A stretch of DNA of 64,000 nucleotides from a virus, in the IMG/VR virus record IMGVR_UViG_3300024290_000003, positions 1 through 64,000 of that record. One strand, 5' to 3'. A program made the translations under genes and the position numbers. The notes beneath the pieces were generated by a model. The model was not told the DNA's origin and did not search any database. It saw only the letters and a program-made list of their open reading frames with translations. Every line of letters starts with the position of its first letter. The stretch's first letter is position 1. This document shows positions 55,211 through 63,586 of the stretch, one piece after another.

Positions 55211-55754
55211 TCCGTACAAGCCCTTCCCCGATAAGCCCTATTTCAAGCCAATCATCGAGGTTCTGGAGAACGAAAGCCCGGTTTTCCTGCGCAAGAGCCG
55301 CACGATGATGATTTCGTGGCTCGTAAGCGGCTGGGCGGCCCATAAAGGCTTCACGAAACCGGCGACGCGGGTCATTTTCCAGTCTGAGGACGAAGATCGC
55401 GCCATCAACGACATCGAGTATGTCAAGCAGCTTTGGAAAAACTCCGATCCATGGATTCGGGACCGTTGGCCGGCTCGAAAGAACGTCGATTTGCAGCCGC
55501 GGGACTCGTTTGAACTGGCGAACGACAGTAGTTTCATTGCGCTGGTAGGGAATCCGTCGAAGATCCGCTCGTTTCACCCGACGATTTACGTTCTGGATGA
55601 AGCCGCGCACGTTGAGCAGGGCGAGGAAAGCTGGAACGTGGCCATGGCGACCGAGGCGCTGCATATGATCGGGCTATCGAGCGTCGCTCCGGGATGGTTC
55701 CAAGACGTTATCGAGTTTGCAACCCCGGTAGATTGGCCAAAATACGCACTGTGA
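55059..55754 (+). CDS. terL: Terminase large subunit, ATPase half
   Basis: 231 residues. Adenine/Walker A region FLRKSRTMMISW (76-87), Walker B TIYVLDEAA (175-183) and the coupling motif SSVAPGWF (207-214) are all present. The reading stops at 231, where a normal TerL would continue into its nuclease domain. The rest of the protein is encoded 820 nt later. Its start overlaps the small subunit gene by 152 nt; its stop overlaps the GTG of the inserted gene. Confidence 0.88.
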   Translation: MNSPSTLVDLQRKVLEQEKLRDELTYRKLEKDALYWLTHHTKTKDEQDPVNPYKPFPDKPYFKPIIEVLENESPVFLRKSRTMMISWLVSGWAAHKGFTKPATRVIFQSEDEDRAINDIEYVKQLWKNSDPWIRDRWPARKNVDLQPRDSFELANDSSFIALVGNPSKIRSFHPTIYVLDEAAHVEQGEESWNVAMATEALHMIGLSSVAPGWFQDVIEFATPVDWPKYAL

Positions 55755-56599
55755 TTGATTCCATCTTCATCGTCGAGCCGCAAGGGTACGCACATCACTG
55801 CTTTGAGGAAGTCGCACTGGGCCTACACTACGGCGCGAAGGAACTGGGCCTCGATTGGCCGATCCATCGCGGACCTGTTCCACATGGAACATCGCCGCTG
55901 ATCCTGGGCGCGTGCCTGCTGCCCAATTTTGCGGGCATCCCGAAAAGTGCGGTGATCTTCAATCTGGAGCAGTGTCCCGGTCAGTGGTTCGACCGTCCAG
56001 CCTATTGCGAATTGCTGATGTCGCATGAGGTCTGGGACTACGACGCTGGCAACATCGCGGCGCTGCGTGGGATCGGCATCAACGCGAAGCTGTGCCGGAT
56101 CGGTTACGTACCGCAACTGTCGCGTATTGAAAAGCTCGATGAAGACATTGATGTTCTGTTCTATGGTTCTCTAAATCTTCGCAGGATCGCCACCGTCATG
56201 CGGATGGGCAGCCGATATATGCAAATTTATACTGGCTCGCAAACTTGCGGTGAACGACTTTACGGCGAAGAACGCGATAAAGCCATCGCCTCGGCGAAAA
56301 TCGTTCTGAACCTGCACTACTATCCGGCGGCACGCTTCGAGATTGTGCGCTGTTCCTATCTGCTGGCCAACAAGAAATGCGTCGTGAGCGAGCGCGGAGC
56401 CAGCCCCGAGTATGAACAAGAATTCGCCGACGGTATCGCGTGGGCCGATTACGGCGATCTCGAAGCCAAGTGTGCGGAGTTACTTGCGAATCCCGCAGAA
56501 CGTGAGCGCATCGCGCAAAACGGCTTCGACACGTTCTCGAAGATGAAGCAGTCCGACTATCTCGCAGAAGCACTATGCTTACAGCCCCAACCGGCGTAA
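55751..56599 (+). CDS. Glycosyltransferase-like protein inserted in the terminase
   Basis: 282 residues from GTG 55751 (GTGA with the ATPase-half stop). Pattern of a GT-B-like family: N-terminal Rossmann-type half, 'DVLFYGSLNLRR' (134-145), GERLYGEERDKAIASAKIVLNLHYY (~167-191), 'FEIVRCSYLLAN' (196-207), VVSE and a C-terminal 'ERERIAQNGFDTF'. Such enzymes transfer sugars to glycans or nucleobases. It lies exactly between the two terminase domains and its end overlaps the second half by 25 nt. Confidence 0.7.
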   Translation: MIDSIFIVEPQGYAHHCFEEVALGLHYGAKELGLDWPIHRGPVPHGTSPLILGACLLPNFAGIPKSAVIFNLEQCPGQWFDRPAYCELLMSHEVWDYDAGNIAALRGIGINAKLCRIGYVPQLSRIEKLDEDIDVLFYGSLNLRRIATVMRMGSRYMQIYTGSQTCGERLYGEERDKAIASAKIVLNLHYYPAARFEIVRCSYLLANKKCVVSERGASPEYEQEFADGIAWADYGDLEAKCAELLANPAERERIAQNGFDTFSKMKQSDYLAEALCLQPQPA

Positions 56600-57513
56600 T
56601 CCAGCCCTGCGAGGGGCTGTCGATGTGCCGCCTGAAGACCGGATACCCGGTAATCCGCGTCCACTACACGGCGGACCCCGAAAAAGATGCGGATTGGGCC
56701 GCACGCGAAAAACCCAAGTTCTCCGATGCGTACTGGCAACAGGAATACGAGATCAACGCCTATGCCCGGAGCGGCCAGCGCGTTTACCCGGAATTCGATC
56801 CCGCGATTCACGTTATCCCAGATGAGAAGATCCCGAAGCGTGGGACGCGCTACATGGCCATCGACCCGCACCCGCGCACGCCGCACGCCTTTCTCTGGGT
56901 GCTCATCGACCGCTGGAGCGATTGGTACGTCTACCGCGAACTCTGGCCGAGCGTCATCAGCGGAATCCCGGCCTCGCTTCGTGACGACACGCCGGAGAAC
57001 AGCTACACCATTCGCGAATATGCCGAGACGTTGGCCCATCTCGAAGGCAACTACATCGAATGGCGCAACCCGGAGACGGATCGTGAGTACGGGATGTACC
57101 GCCGGAACGCCCTCGGCGAACGCATCGTTTATCGCTTCATGGATCAGGCCGGCAAAGGTTTTCAGGCTAGTTCAGAAGCTGAGCAACTGGAGACCTATGC
57201 CACGCGGTACCAGCGCTACGGCATCTATTGCCTAGACCCGAAGAAATCGCACAAGTCGGGCGAGGACGCGATCCGGGCGCTGCTCAAGCCGCGCAAGCAC
57301 GACACGTACGGGACATGGCCGCGCCTGCACATTGCCGCGAGCTGCGTCGAGCAACGTTTGGAATTTCAAAGATTTCGTTACAAGGTGACCCGCCGCTACA
57401 ACGAAGAGCGGGAGTTGAAGCAAGAGGGGATTGAGGCGCGGTGCCATCTTCTCGATCTGCTGCGCTACCTGGCGACCGCGAACATCTCACACTCAGAATC
57501 CCTAGCATCGTAA
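56575..57513 (+). CDS. terL: Terminase large subunit, nuclease half
   Basis: 312 residues from ATG 56575. 'HYTADPEKDADWA' near 30-42 and 'W.QEYEI' near 54-60 are the linker typical between TerL domains; 'RYMAIDPH' (D97), 'MDQAGKGFQ' and 'HLLDLLRYL' supply the RNase H-like nuclease acids. It lacks any ATPase motif. It should assemble with the product of 55059-55754 into one working terminase. Confidence 0.85.
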   Translation: MLTAPTGVIQPCEGLSMCRLKTGYPVIRVHYTADPEKDADWAAREKPKFSDAYWQQEYEINAYARSGQRVYPEFDPAIHVIPDEKIPKRGTRYMAIDPHPRTPHAFLWVLIDRWSDWYVYRELWPSVISGIPASLRDDTPENSYTIREYAETLAHLEGNYIEWRNPETDREYGMYRRNALGERIVYRFMDQAGKGFQASSEAEQLETYATRYQRYGIYCLDPKKSHKSGEDAIRALLKPRKHDTYGTWPRLHIAASCVEQRLEFQRFRYKVTRRYNEERELKQEGIEARCHLLDLLRYLATANISHSESLAS

Positions 57514-57523
57514 GGAGAACTCA

Positions 57524-57904
57524 ATGGAAACCACTCTTCACACCGATTGTGGCGACGGCCGCCGTCGTGCCGATGTCGGCTCGGCGTTCAACGGAACGGC
57601 CCCTGTCGCCAAAACCGCCAACTATTCTATCGTGCCAACGGACGTCGGCACTTGCTTCACCAACAAGGCGGCTGGCGGCACGGTCCAGTTCAAACTTCCC
57701 GCGCCGAAGTTCGGCATGTGGTTCATGTTCATCGTCACAGCGGCGCAGACGCTCGAAGTTTTACCGAACGGCAGCGAGAAGATCAACAACGGCTCGACGA
57801 AGATCAGCGCCGCTGGATCGCAGGCGGGCGTTGGCGTGGCTTACGTGGTCTTCGACGGAACACAGTGGAGCACGTTGCTGTCAGGAACGTGGACTACTTC
57901 GTAA
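57524..57904 (+). CDS. Putative capsid decoration/structural protein
   Basis: 126 residues behind an AAGGAG site. Beta-rich, Gly/Thr/Ser-rich and hydrophobic with no helices; 'VGTCFTNKAAGGTVQFKLP' and 'GTQWSTLLSGTW' look like a small jelly-roll or decoration domain. Between terminase and portal. Confidence 0.5.
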   Translation: METTLHTDCGDGRRRADVGSAFNGTAPVAKTANYSIVPTDVGTCFTNKAAGGTVQFKLPAPKFGMWFMFIVTAAQTLEVLPNGSEKINNGSTKISAAGSQAGVGVAYVVFDGTQWSTLLSGTWTTS

Positions 57905-57915
57905 ACCAGGCGTAA

Positions 57916-60243
57916 ATGGCGTCTCAAACCATTCCCGTTCCGGGCACGGTCAAACGTGCGCCCGATGGTCTCATCGAGGTCAACCGCAGTACCGGCGGCA
58001 ACGACCAGAAGGATGACGATCGTGCGCAATTGATCGTGAACCGGCAGAAGCGCTCGTACTACTGGCAGAAGGACAACTTCTATCCGCAGTTTGAGCAAGT
58101 GTACAAGTCGTACAAGTGCGAGCGCGATCCGGTTGCAAAGGATGACAAGCCGAACGAGGCCGATCCGACACAGACATCAATCGGGATGCCCGATACGTGG
58201 ATGGTGGTTCGCCGTACGGTGGCACGCATCACGGCGCAGATTCCGAATCTTCGATTCAACGCCAAAGATCCGATGATTTCGGAACTGGTAGCGCGAAGCC
58301 TGATGTACCAGTGGGATAAGAGCAAGACGCAGCGCATCCAGAAGATCCACGCAACGCAGGCGGCGCTATTCGGCATCAGCATTCGACCGTGGTTTTGGGC
58401 ATCGGAGGATTACAAGCGCTTCCGGCGCGTGAATCCGATGAAGCCGCAGCTCGATCCGGCCGATACGGACCAGATTATCGCTACTTATGGCGATGAACTG
58501 AAAAAGATGGCCGCCCAGCAGGGCTATTCGGTCGAGCAGGCGCTGGAGGACCCCAGTGTTCGACCGATCATCATGGCGAACCTGCTGGCCGAGCATTCGC
58601 GCGGCGGAATGTTGCCGGTGAAGTACGAATACACCGGCTATGAGGGGCCGAAGTGCGACTTCCTGTTGATGGCAGATTGCTTCCCTGAGCCAAATTTCAG
58701 GTCGCTCCAGAGTTCCAACTGGTTCATCGTCGAGCGGAGGCGCAATCTGCAATGGATGGAGAAGTTCGTCGAGCGGTACCCCGATTTCCGGCGCGGGTTT
58801 CAAGCACTCATGGACAAGTACCCTGACGGCACTGTCTGGAACTACCAGAGCAACGAAGTAGCGGGGCTGCGGCGCCAGATGGAGAGTGCCATCGGGCGAA
58901 CCAATAGCGCAAACCAGCAGTATGCTGAAGCCAAGACGAAAGAGTGGACGATTCAGGAACAGTGGGTTCCGGGTTATGAATCGACGCTCTCGATGGTTGG
59001 CGAAAAGAGCGTGTTCCTGGGCGAGATGCCCGCACCATACATGCTGGATGGGAAGATCCCGTTCACTGAATTGGTGCTGATCGAAGAACTCCTGAGTGGC
59101 GTCGGCGACTCGACCGCTCGCGTGATGCGCGGCTTGCAATTGCTCCATGATCGGCAGACGAATACGCGCGTCGATTTGACCCACGATATTCTGCGACCGC
59201 TCTATGAGACCGATGACCCGGAACTGTACGAGAACGCCGAGAGCAAATTAGCGCGATTCTCCGGCGGCCGGCTGGTTCTGGTGCAGCGCCGCGGCAGCTT
59301 CGGAGTAGTCGGCGAACAGGCGGCAATGGCTGCTGTAGCGAATGGCCTCCAGGACGATCAGGCGATCAGCCGGTTGCTCCAGATGGTGAGCGGAGAGACC
59401 AATATGAGCATGGCCGCGAATGTGGACCCAAGCCAGTCCCGCACGGCTACCGGCGCTCGCATCATGGCTTACAACCAGGATGTGCTGACGAAGGATCAAG
59501 TCGATTCGTTCAATAATTCGCTGAATGCCGACGCCGAAATGATGTTTCTGCTGAACCGTTCGGAATTATCCAGCGCAATTGAATTTCAGGCAGGCCAGTA
59601 CCGGCGTCTCTATACCGAAGGCGAGGACATGATCCGCGAGGAATGGGTCAAGGCCGAGCCAGAGATGTTCCAGATCGACGGCGAGATCACGGCTGAAGTC
59701 GGCTCCACGCTGGCAGATGACGACGAAGCGAAAGTAACCAAAGCGACGAATCTGTTCCACGCCGCGACGCAGTTTCCGAATCTGCTCAATCCGAAGAAAG
59801 CGACGCAGGATTTCATCATTGCGATGGGCAAGGGCAAGGAACTCCAGCAGTGGGCACCGGACCCGCAGCCTCCGCCGCCCGAAAAGGAAGTCAATACTAG
59901 CCTGACGATTGCGGCGAAATGGGAGAGCCTGACCCCGCAGGAAAAGCAGGCGATCATGAATCGAGCGCACGTTCAGATTCAGCTTGTGCCGCCGACAGAT
60001 CCGCAATTGCAGCCACCGCAGCCGCCGCCTGATGTGGGCCCACCGCCCGGTGCCGGAGCGCCGGGGCCTGATGGTGGTGGCGGTCCTCCCCCCGGTCCTC
60101 CGAGCGGTCCAAGCGGCGGCGGACCTGCGCCGGAATCCGCTCCAGCGGGACCATCCGGCCCTGAGCCGTTGATTGCGGCATCGGCGCTCGCGGCGGCGCG
60201 TGGGCGATCTCCGTTAGGCGGGGCGCACGGATTGCCGCAATGA
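57916..60243 (+). CDS. Portal protein
   Basis: 775 residues. Long helical, charged protein with portal-type traits: N-terminal 'YYWQKDNFYPQFEQVYKSY', central 'PFTELVLIEELLSGVGDSTARVMRGLQLLHDRQTN' and a Gln/Pro/Gly-rich C-terminal tail (~660-775). Large size matches podovirus portals with a barrel. It sits between terminase and scaffold/capsid genes, as usual. It should form the dodecameric gate for DNA. Confidence 0.8.
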   Translation: MASQTIPVPGTVKRAPDGLIEVNRSTGGNDQKDDDRAQLIVNRQKRSYYWQKDNFYPQFEQVYKSYKCERDPVAKDDKPNEADPTQTSIGMPDTWMVVRRTVARITAQIPNLRFNAKDPMISELVARSLMYQWDKSKTQRIQKIHATQAALFGISIRPWFWASEDYKRFRRVNPMKPQLDPADTDQIIATYGDELKKMAAQQGYSVEQALEDPSVRPIIMANLLAEHSRGGMLPVKYEYTGYEGPKCDFLLMADCFPEPNFRSLQSSNWFIVERRRNLQWMEKFVERYPDFRRGFQALMDKYPDGTVWNYQSNEVAGLRRQMESAIGRTNSANQQYAEAKTKEWTIQEQWVPGYESTLSMVGEKSVFLGEMPAPYMLDGKIPFTELVLIEELLSGVGDSTARVMRGLQLLHDRQTNTRVDLTHDILRPLYETDDPELYENAESKLARFSGGRLVLVQRRGSFGVVGEQAAMAAVANGLQDDQAISRLLQMVSGETNMSMAANVDPSQSRTATGARIMAYNQDVLTKDQVDSFNNSLNADAEMMFLLNRSELSSAIEFQAGQYRRLYTEGEDMIREEWVKAEPEMFQIDGEITAEVGSTLADDDEAKVTKATNLFHAATQFPNLLNPKKATQDFIIAMGKGKELQQWAPDPQPPPPEKEVNTSLTIAAKWESLTPQEKQAIMNRAHVQIQLVPPTDPQLQPPQPPPDVGPPPGAGAPGPDGGGGPPPGPPSGPSGGGPAPESAPAGPSGPEPLIAASALAAARGRSPLGGAHGLPQ

Positions 60244-60470
60244 CGGCGGAAAACATCCGCACCGCGCACGGTCTCTGGGACAATCTGGCGTTTCGGGAAT
60301 TTCTGGACGCATTCGTCGAAGAGGAAATGTCCGCACGGCTCCAGCGCCTGCGTATTAGCGTCCAGGACGGACAGCCTGTAGCGGCGGCGCTCATTGAGGG
60401 CGAAATCGCCGCGCTCGAATCGCTGCCCAAGATTTTCAAGAAGCACGCATCGAAGTATCAACCAGCCTAA
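60240..60470 (+). CDS. Small helical protein
   Basis: 76 residues, ATGA-coupled to the portal gene. Fully helical with a basic end. Its position suggests a small head-assembly factor. No family is recognised. Confidence 0.5.
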   Translation: MTAENIRTAHGLWDNLAFREFLDAFVEEEMSARLQRLRISVQDGQPVAAALIEGEIAALESLPKIFKKHASKYQPA

Positions 60471-60501
60471 GCCCGCGTGACACGCGGCAGAAAGACAAAC
60501 C

Positions 60502-61773
60502 ATGGCAGATGTATTAGAAGCAACGCCCGACACAGGCAACGTAGAGGTCACCGAAAACTACGTCAGTGGAGTCCTGCTACCCGGAAGTTCAGGCTCCCTT
60601 GGCGATGCCGAGGAGCGACCGTCTGCGCCGGCTACGACACAACAGCCGGAGCCAGTCGCGCAACCCGAGCCGGAAACGCAACAGGCGGAACCTGAGACCC
60701 AGGCAACCGCCGCTGCGGAGCCAACCGCCGAAGAATTGATCCAGCAATTCGCGAAGCAGACGGGTCTAAACCCAAACGACCCGGCGCAACGGAAGGTGCT
60801 GAAGCAACTCGCCGACAAGGAAGCTCACATCCGTAAGCTCGAAGCAGAGAATCGAGGCTTTCGAGAGCGCCCGGAGGAGGACAACCTTACCGAATGGGAA
60901 CGTGCGCTTATCGAAGAGGCGAATGCAGCCGCGCAGCCAGCGATGGAGACAGCCGGAGCGAAACCTGCCGCGCCAGCAGCCCAGCCTCAGCAAGCCGAAG
61001 CAGCGCAGAAACTTGGAGATGTTGGAGACAACTGGACAAAGGCAGAAGAGGCGTTCAAGGATCTCAATGCAGCATGGGATCACGCGCAAAAGACCGGCGA
61101 CCTGACCAAGGTACGCGACGTTGAGAATGCCATCTACATGCGGCAAACGCTGAACATGGGCGTGCCGATCATGGCCGACATTGCGCAGCGGGTGGTGATG
61201 GATATCATCCAGAAGCAATTCGGAGATATCCTGCCGAACGTCAAGCAGCAGGTTGAATTCCAGCAAGAAGTGCAGTCCAAAGAGTTCGCCATCCAGCAAC
61301 TCAAGAAGACTCCGCAGTTCGCCCAAGTCGAGGAGATTTTCAAACCGCTTGGCGAGAAGCCGATTGACATCGAGGGGCAGGAGTTCCCCGACAATGCTCT
61401 GAACCGCATCATTCGGGATCATCCGAGCATTCTCGATATCAGGGTTGACCGCCATCCGGTCTCAGGAAAATTCCTCACGTCGCAGCAGGCCCAAACTGCA
61501 ACCAAGATCGCCCAGTACAAGACAGTGCTCGGAATTCATCGGATGCAGCAGAAGCAAGGTATTGATCCGGCCAAGGCTCAGCAACTTGTCGAGGCTGGCA
61601 AGCGCATTACCGCGCGAAACCAGGCCGACAAGACGCGGCAGGGCATCAACGCCGGGTCCGGTGTAACGAACGCTCCTGGAGGCTCGCGAGAGTCGTCCAG
61701 CTACGTCGAGCAGTTGGTCAACGGCCAACCGGGTGGACCGCTTCCCTTCTCCTCGATCTTTGGCAATAAATAG
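60502..61773 (+). CDS. Scaffold-like head protein
   Basis: 423 residues. Acidic, Pro/Glu/Gln-rich, disordered first ~80 residues; charged helices (~85-330) and a Gly/Ser tail with basic residues. The composition and place just before the capsid gene are typical of scaffolding or head-assembly proteins. No protease motif is seen. Confidence 0.6.
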   Translation: MADVLEATPDTGNVEVTENYVSGVLLPGSSGSLGDAEERPSAPATTQQPEPVAQPEPETQQAEPETQATAAAEPTAEELIQQFAKQTGLNPNDPAQRKVLKQLADKEAHIRKLEAENRGFRERPEEDNLTEWERALIEEANAAAQPAMETAGAKPAAPAAQPQQAEAAQKLGDVGDNWTKAEEAFKDLNAAWDHAQKTGDLTKVRDVENAIYMRQTLNMGVPIMADIAQRVVMDIIQKQFGDILPNVKQQVEFQQEVQSKEFAIQQLKKTPQFAQVEEIFKPLGEKPIDIEGQEFPDNALNRIIRDHPSILDIRVDRHPVSGKFLTSQQAQTATKIAQYKTVLGIHRMQQKQGIDPAKAQQLVEAGKRITARNQADKTRQGINAGSGVTNAPGGSRESSSYVEQLVNGQPGGPLPFSSIFGNK

Positions 61774-61784
61774 GGAGATCAGAA

Positions 61785-62996
61785 ATGGCCCAAGTAATTG
61801 GGGATCGCACAACTAATCAGGCAATCACAGAAACCCGGCTAATTCGACAGGTCGGGGCTGAGATTTCCTTGCTGGAGCCGAACGAGGCTCCTCTCATCAC
61901 GTTTTTGAACCGGCTCAAAAAGCGGCGTGCCGTGAAATCGCCGCGCTGGGAATGGTTCGAGGACGACTATGTGGCGCGGTGGACGCAGAACGGCACCTCC
62001 ACAGTCGCCAACAGCACTTCCTCGACCACCATTACCGTTGTTGACGGCACGCTGTTCGTGCCCGGCGACACGTTCGTGGTGCCTAAAGCCACGTCCAGCT
62101 CATCCGCGCCCGAAGTCTGCCGCGTGACCGTGGTTTCCACCAACACCCTCACCGTCGTGCGCGATATTGGCGGTGTCGGAGCCGATACCATCCTGCCGAG
62201 CGCGGCGCTGCGCTTGATGGGCACGTCCTACGAAGAAGGCGGCACGATTCCGTCCGCCAAGACCACGGCTCCGGTTGGCAAGATCACATATACCCAGATT
62301 TTCAGGGACGTGATCGACATGGCCAACACCAACATCGCGTCTGCTCAGTACGGTACGTCGAATGAGCGCCAACGCCTGCACCAGAAGGCGCTAAAGTCCC
62401 ACAAGATCAAGATGAACATGGCGTTCCTTTTCGGACAGCCATCGGAATCTCTCGCGGGCGGTCCTACCGGTAAACCCATTCGGACCACGATGGGGCTGAA
62501 CAACACCATTTCGACAAACGTGGTGGACGCGGCCGGCACTCTGACCATGAAGACCTTCGAGACGTTCTCCCGCGCCGCCTTCCGTTATGGCAAGAACGAA
62601 AAGCTCTTGCTATGCTCGCCCATCGTCAAAAGCGCCATCAACTCCTGGGGCAACAACTACCTCATGGTGAAGCCCGGCGAGAAGAAATGGGGCGTGAACG
62701 TTCAGGAAGTGCAGACGGCGCACGGCACCTGGCTCGTGACAAACGACTGGATGCTCGAAACTGCCATCAGCGGCCAGAACGGATTCGGCAACATGGCCTT
62801 CTCGATTGATGTGGACATGCTCGACATGATCTATCTCAGCGGGAACGGCGAAAACCGCGATACGCACATCCGCGAGAACGTCATCCTGGATGGCCGCGAC
62901 GCCAAGGTGGACGAAATCCTCAGCGAAATCGGCTTGGTCGTGATGCAAGAAAAGTGGCATGCGAAATTGTTCGACGTGACCGACTACAGCCAGTAG
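61785..62996 (+). CDS. Major capsid protein, SU10 family
   Basis: 403 residues with an AGGGAGA site. Pattern of the SU10/DUF5309 capsid family: 'EISLLEPNEAPLITFLNRL' near 26-44, 'WFEDDYVAR', a beta insertion (~65-130), 'IFRDVIDMANT', 'RMNMAFLFG'-like segment near 210 and a C-terminal helical/beta core. HK97-fold. It assembles the icosahedral head. A 197-nt gap with a terminator follows. Confidence 0.85.
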   Translation: MAQVIGDRTTNQAITETRLIRQVGAEISLLEPNEAPLITFLNRLKKRRAVKSPRWEWFEDDYVARWTQNGTSTVANSTSSTTITVVDGTLFVPGDTFVVPKATSSSSAPEVCRVTVVSTNTLTVVRDIGGVGADTILPSAALRLMGTSYEEGGTIPSAKTTAPVGKITYTQIFRDVIDMANTNIASAQYGTSNERQRLHQKALKSHKIKMNMAFLFGQPSESLAGGPTGKPIRTTMGLNNTISTNVVDAAGTLTMKTFETFSRAAFRYGKNEKLLLCSPIVKSAINSWGNNYLMVKPGEKKWGVNVQEVQTAHGTWLVTNDWMLETAISGQNGFGNMAFSIDVDMLDMIYLSGNGENRDTHIRENVILDGRDAKVDEILSEIGLVVMQEKWHAKLFDVTDYSQ

Positions 62997-63023
62997 CAAT
63001 AACTGATTTAGTATCATGAGTTT

Positions 63024-63060
63024 CTATAACAATATCGAACTTATCAAGCTATTGTTATAG
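63024..63060. repeat. AT-rich perfect 11-bp inverted repeat
   Basis: CTATAACAATA and TATTGTTATAG surround a 15-nt loop. The segment is far more AT-rich than the genome around it and begins ~28 nt after the capsid stop. No U-tract follows. It could be an RNA processing or stability hairpin, or a protein-binding or recombination site. Confidence 0.6.
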
Positions 63061-63139
63061 GGGCCTTGATGCGGCCACAATCAGGTCGATTTGGCGCGGA
63101 GACAACTGGAAACATCTGACGATGCCATAGCACCTCCTC

Positions 63140-63172
63140 TGGGGCGCTCTTCTGCGGGTGCCCCACATTTTT
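63140..63172 (+). terminator. Rho-independent terminator after the capsid gene
   Basis: A 10-bp stem (TGGGGCGCTC with GGGTGCCCCA, including wobbles) and a 6-nt loop are followed by CATTTTT. It lies between capsid and the next gene, so it would limit readthrough and keep capsid mRNA separate in level from downstream genes. Confidence 0.75.
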
Positions 63173-63193
63173 CACACAACCGAAAGGAACACA

Positions 63194-63586
63194 ATGTCAG
63201 CAGTAACAGAACCGCTGCGAGCGCCTGTGCAACAGCCGGAGCGCCGCGTATTTTACTCCCGCAACGCTGGGCTGTGCATCAGCGCCAACAAGGGCCGCAA
63301 GGTCATGATTGACGGCGAACTGAAGCGCGACGGCGAGAAGATGATCGAGTTCATTCCGCAACCGGATGACTACGGCCAGTTCGTGACGGAGGACCCGGAA
63401 CTGATCGAGTTCCTGGAGCGGCGCGTCGCAACAGTGGGCGACGTGATGCTGCCGGAAAAGTATAACGAACTCACGACTCCGCTTGAGATGCGCGTTAAGG
63501 AACTGAAGGACGAAAACGCGCGGGTGATCGAGGACAGAAATCGGCTCATCAAGATGTTGGAAGAACTCAAGAACAAGGCGAAGTGA
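63194..63586 (+). CDS. Hypothetical protein with C-terminal coiled coil
   Basis: 130 residues from ATG 63194 with GAAAGGAA upstream. Beta-rich N-terminal half ('RRVFYSRNAGLCISANKGRKVMIDG') and a coiled-coil end (~95-130). It follows the capsid terminator and is coupled to a glycosyltransferase gene by GTGA. Could be a head-associated protein. Confidence 0.55.
   Translation: MSAVTEPLRAPVQQPERRVFYSRNAGLCISANKGRKVMIDGELKRDGEKMIEFIPQPDDYGQFVTEDPELIEFLERRVATVGDVMLPEKYNELTTPLEMRVKELKDENARVIEDRNRLIKMLEELKNKAK

Noticed and set aside
55751-56599. Intein or intron splitting the terminase
   Set aside because: The inserted gene has its own start and stop, glycosyltransferase-like motifs, no intein splice motifs and no evident intron core, and both halves have their own translation signals.
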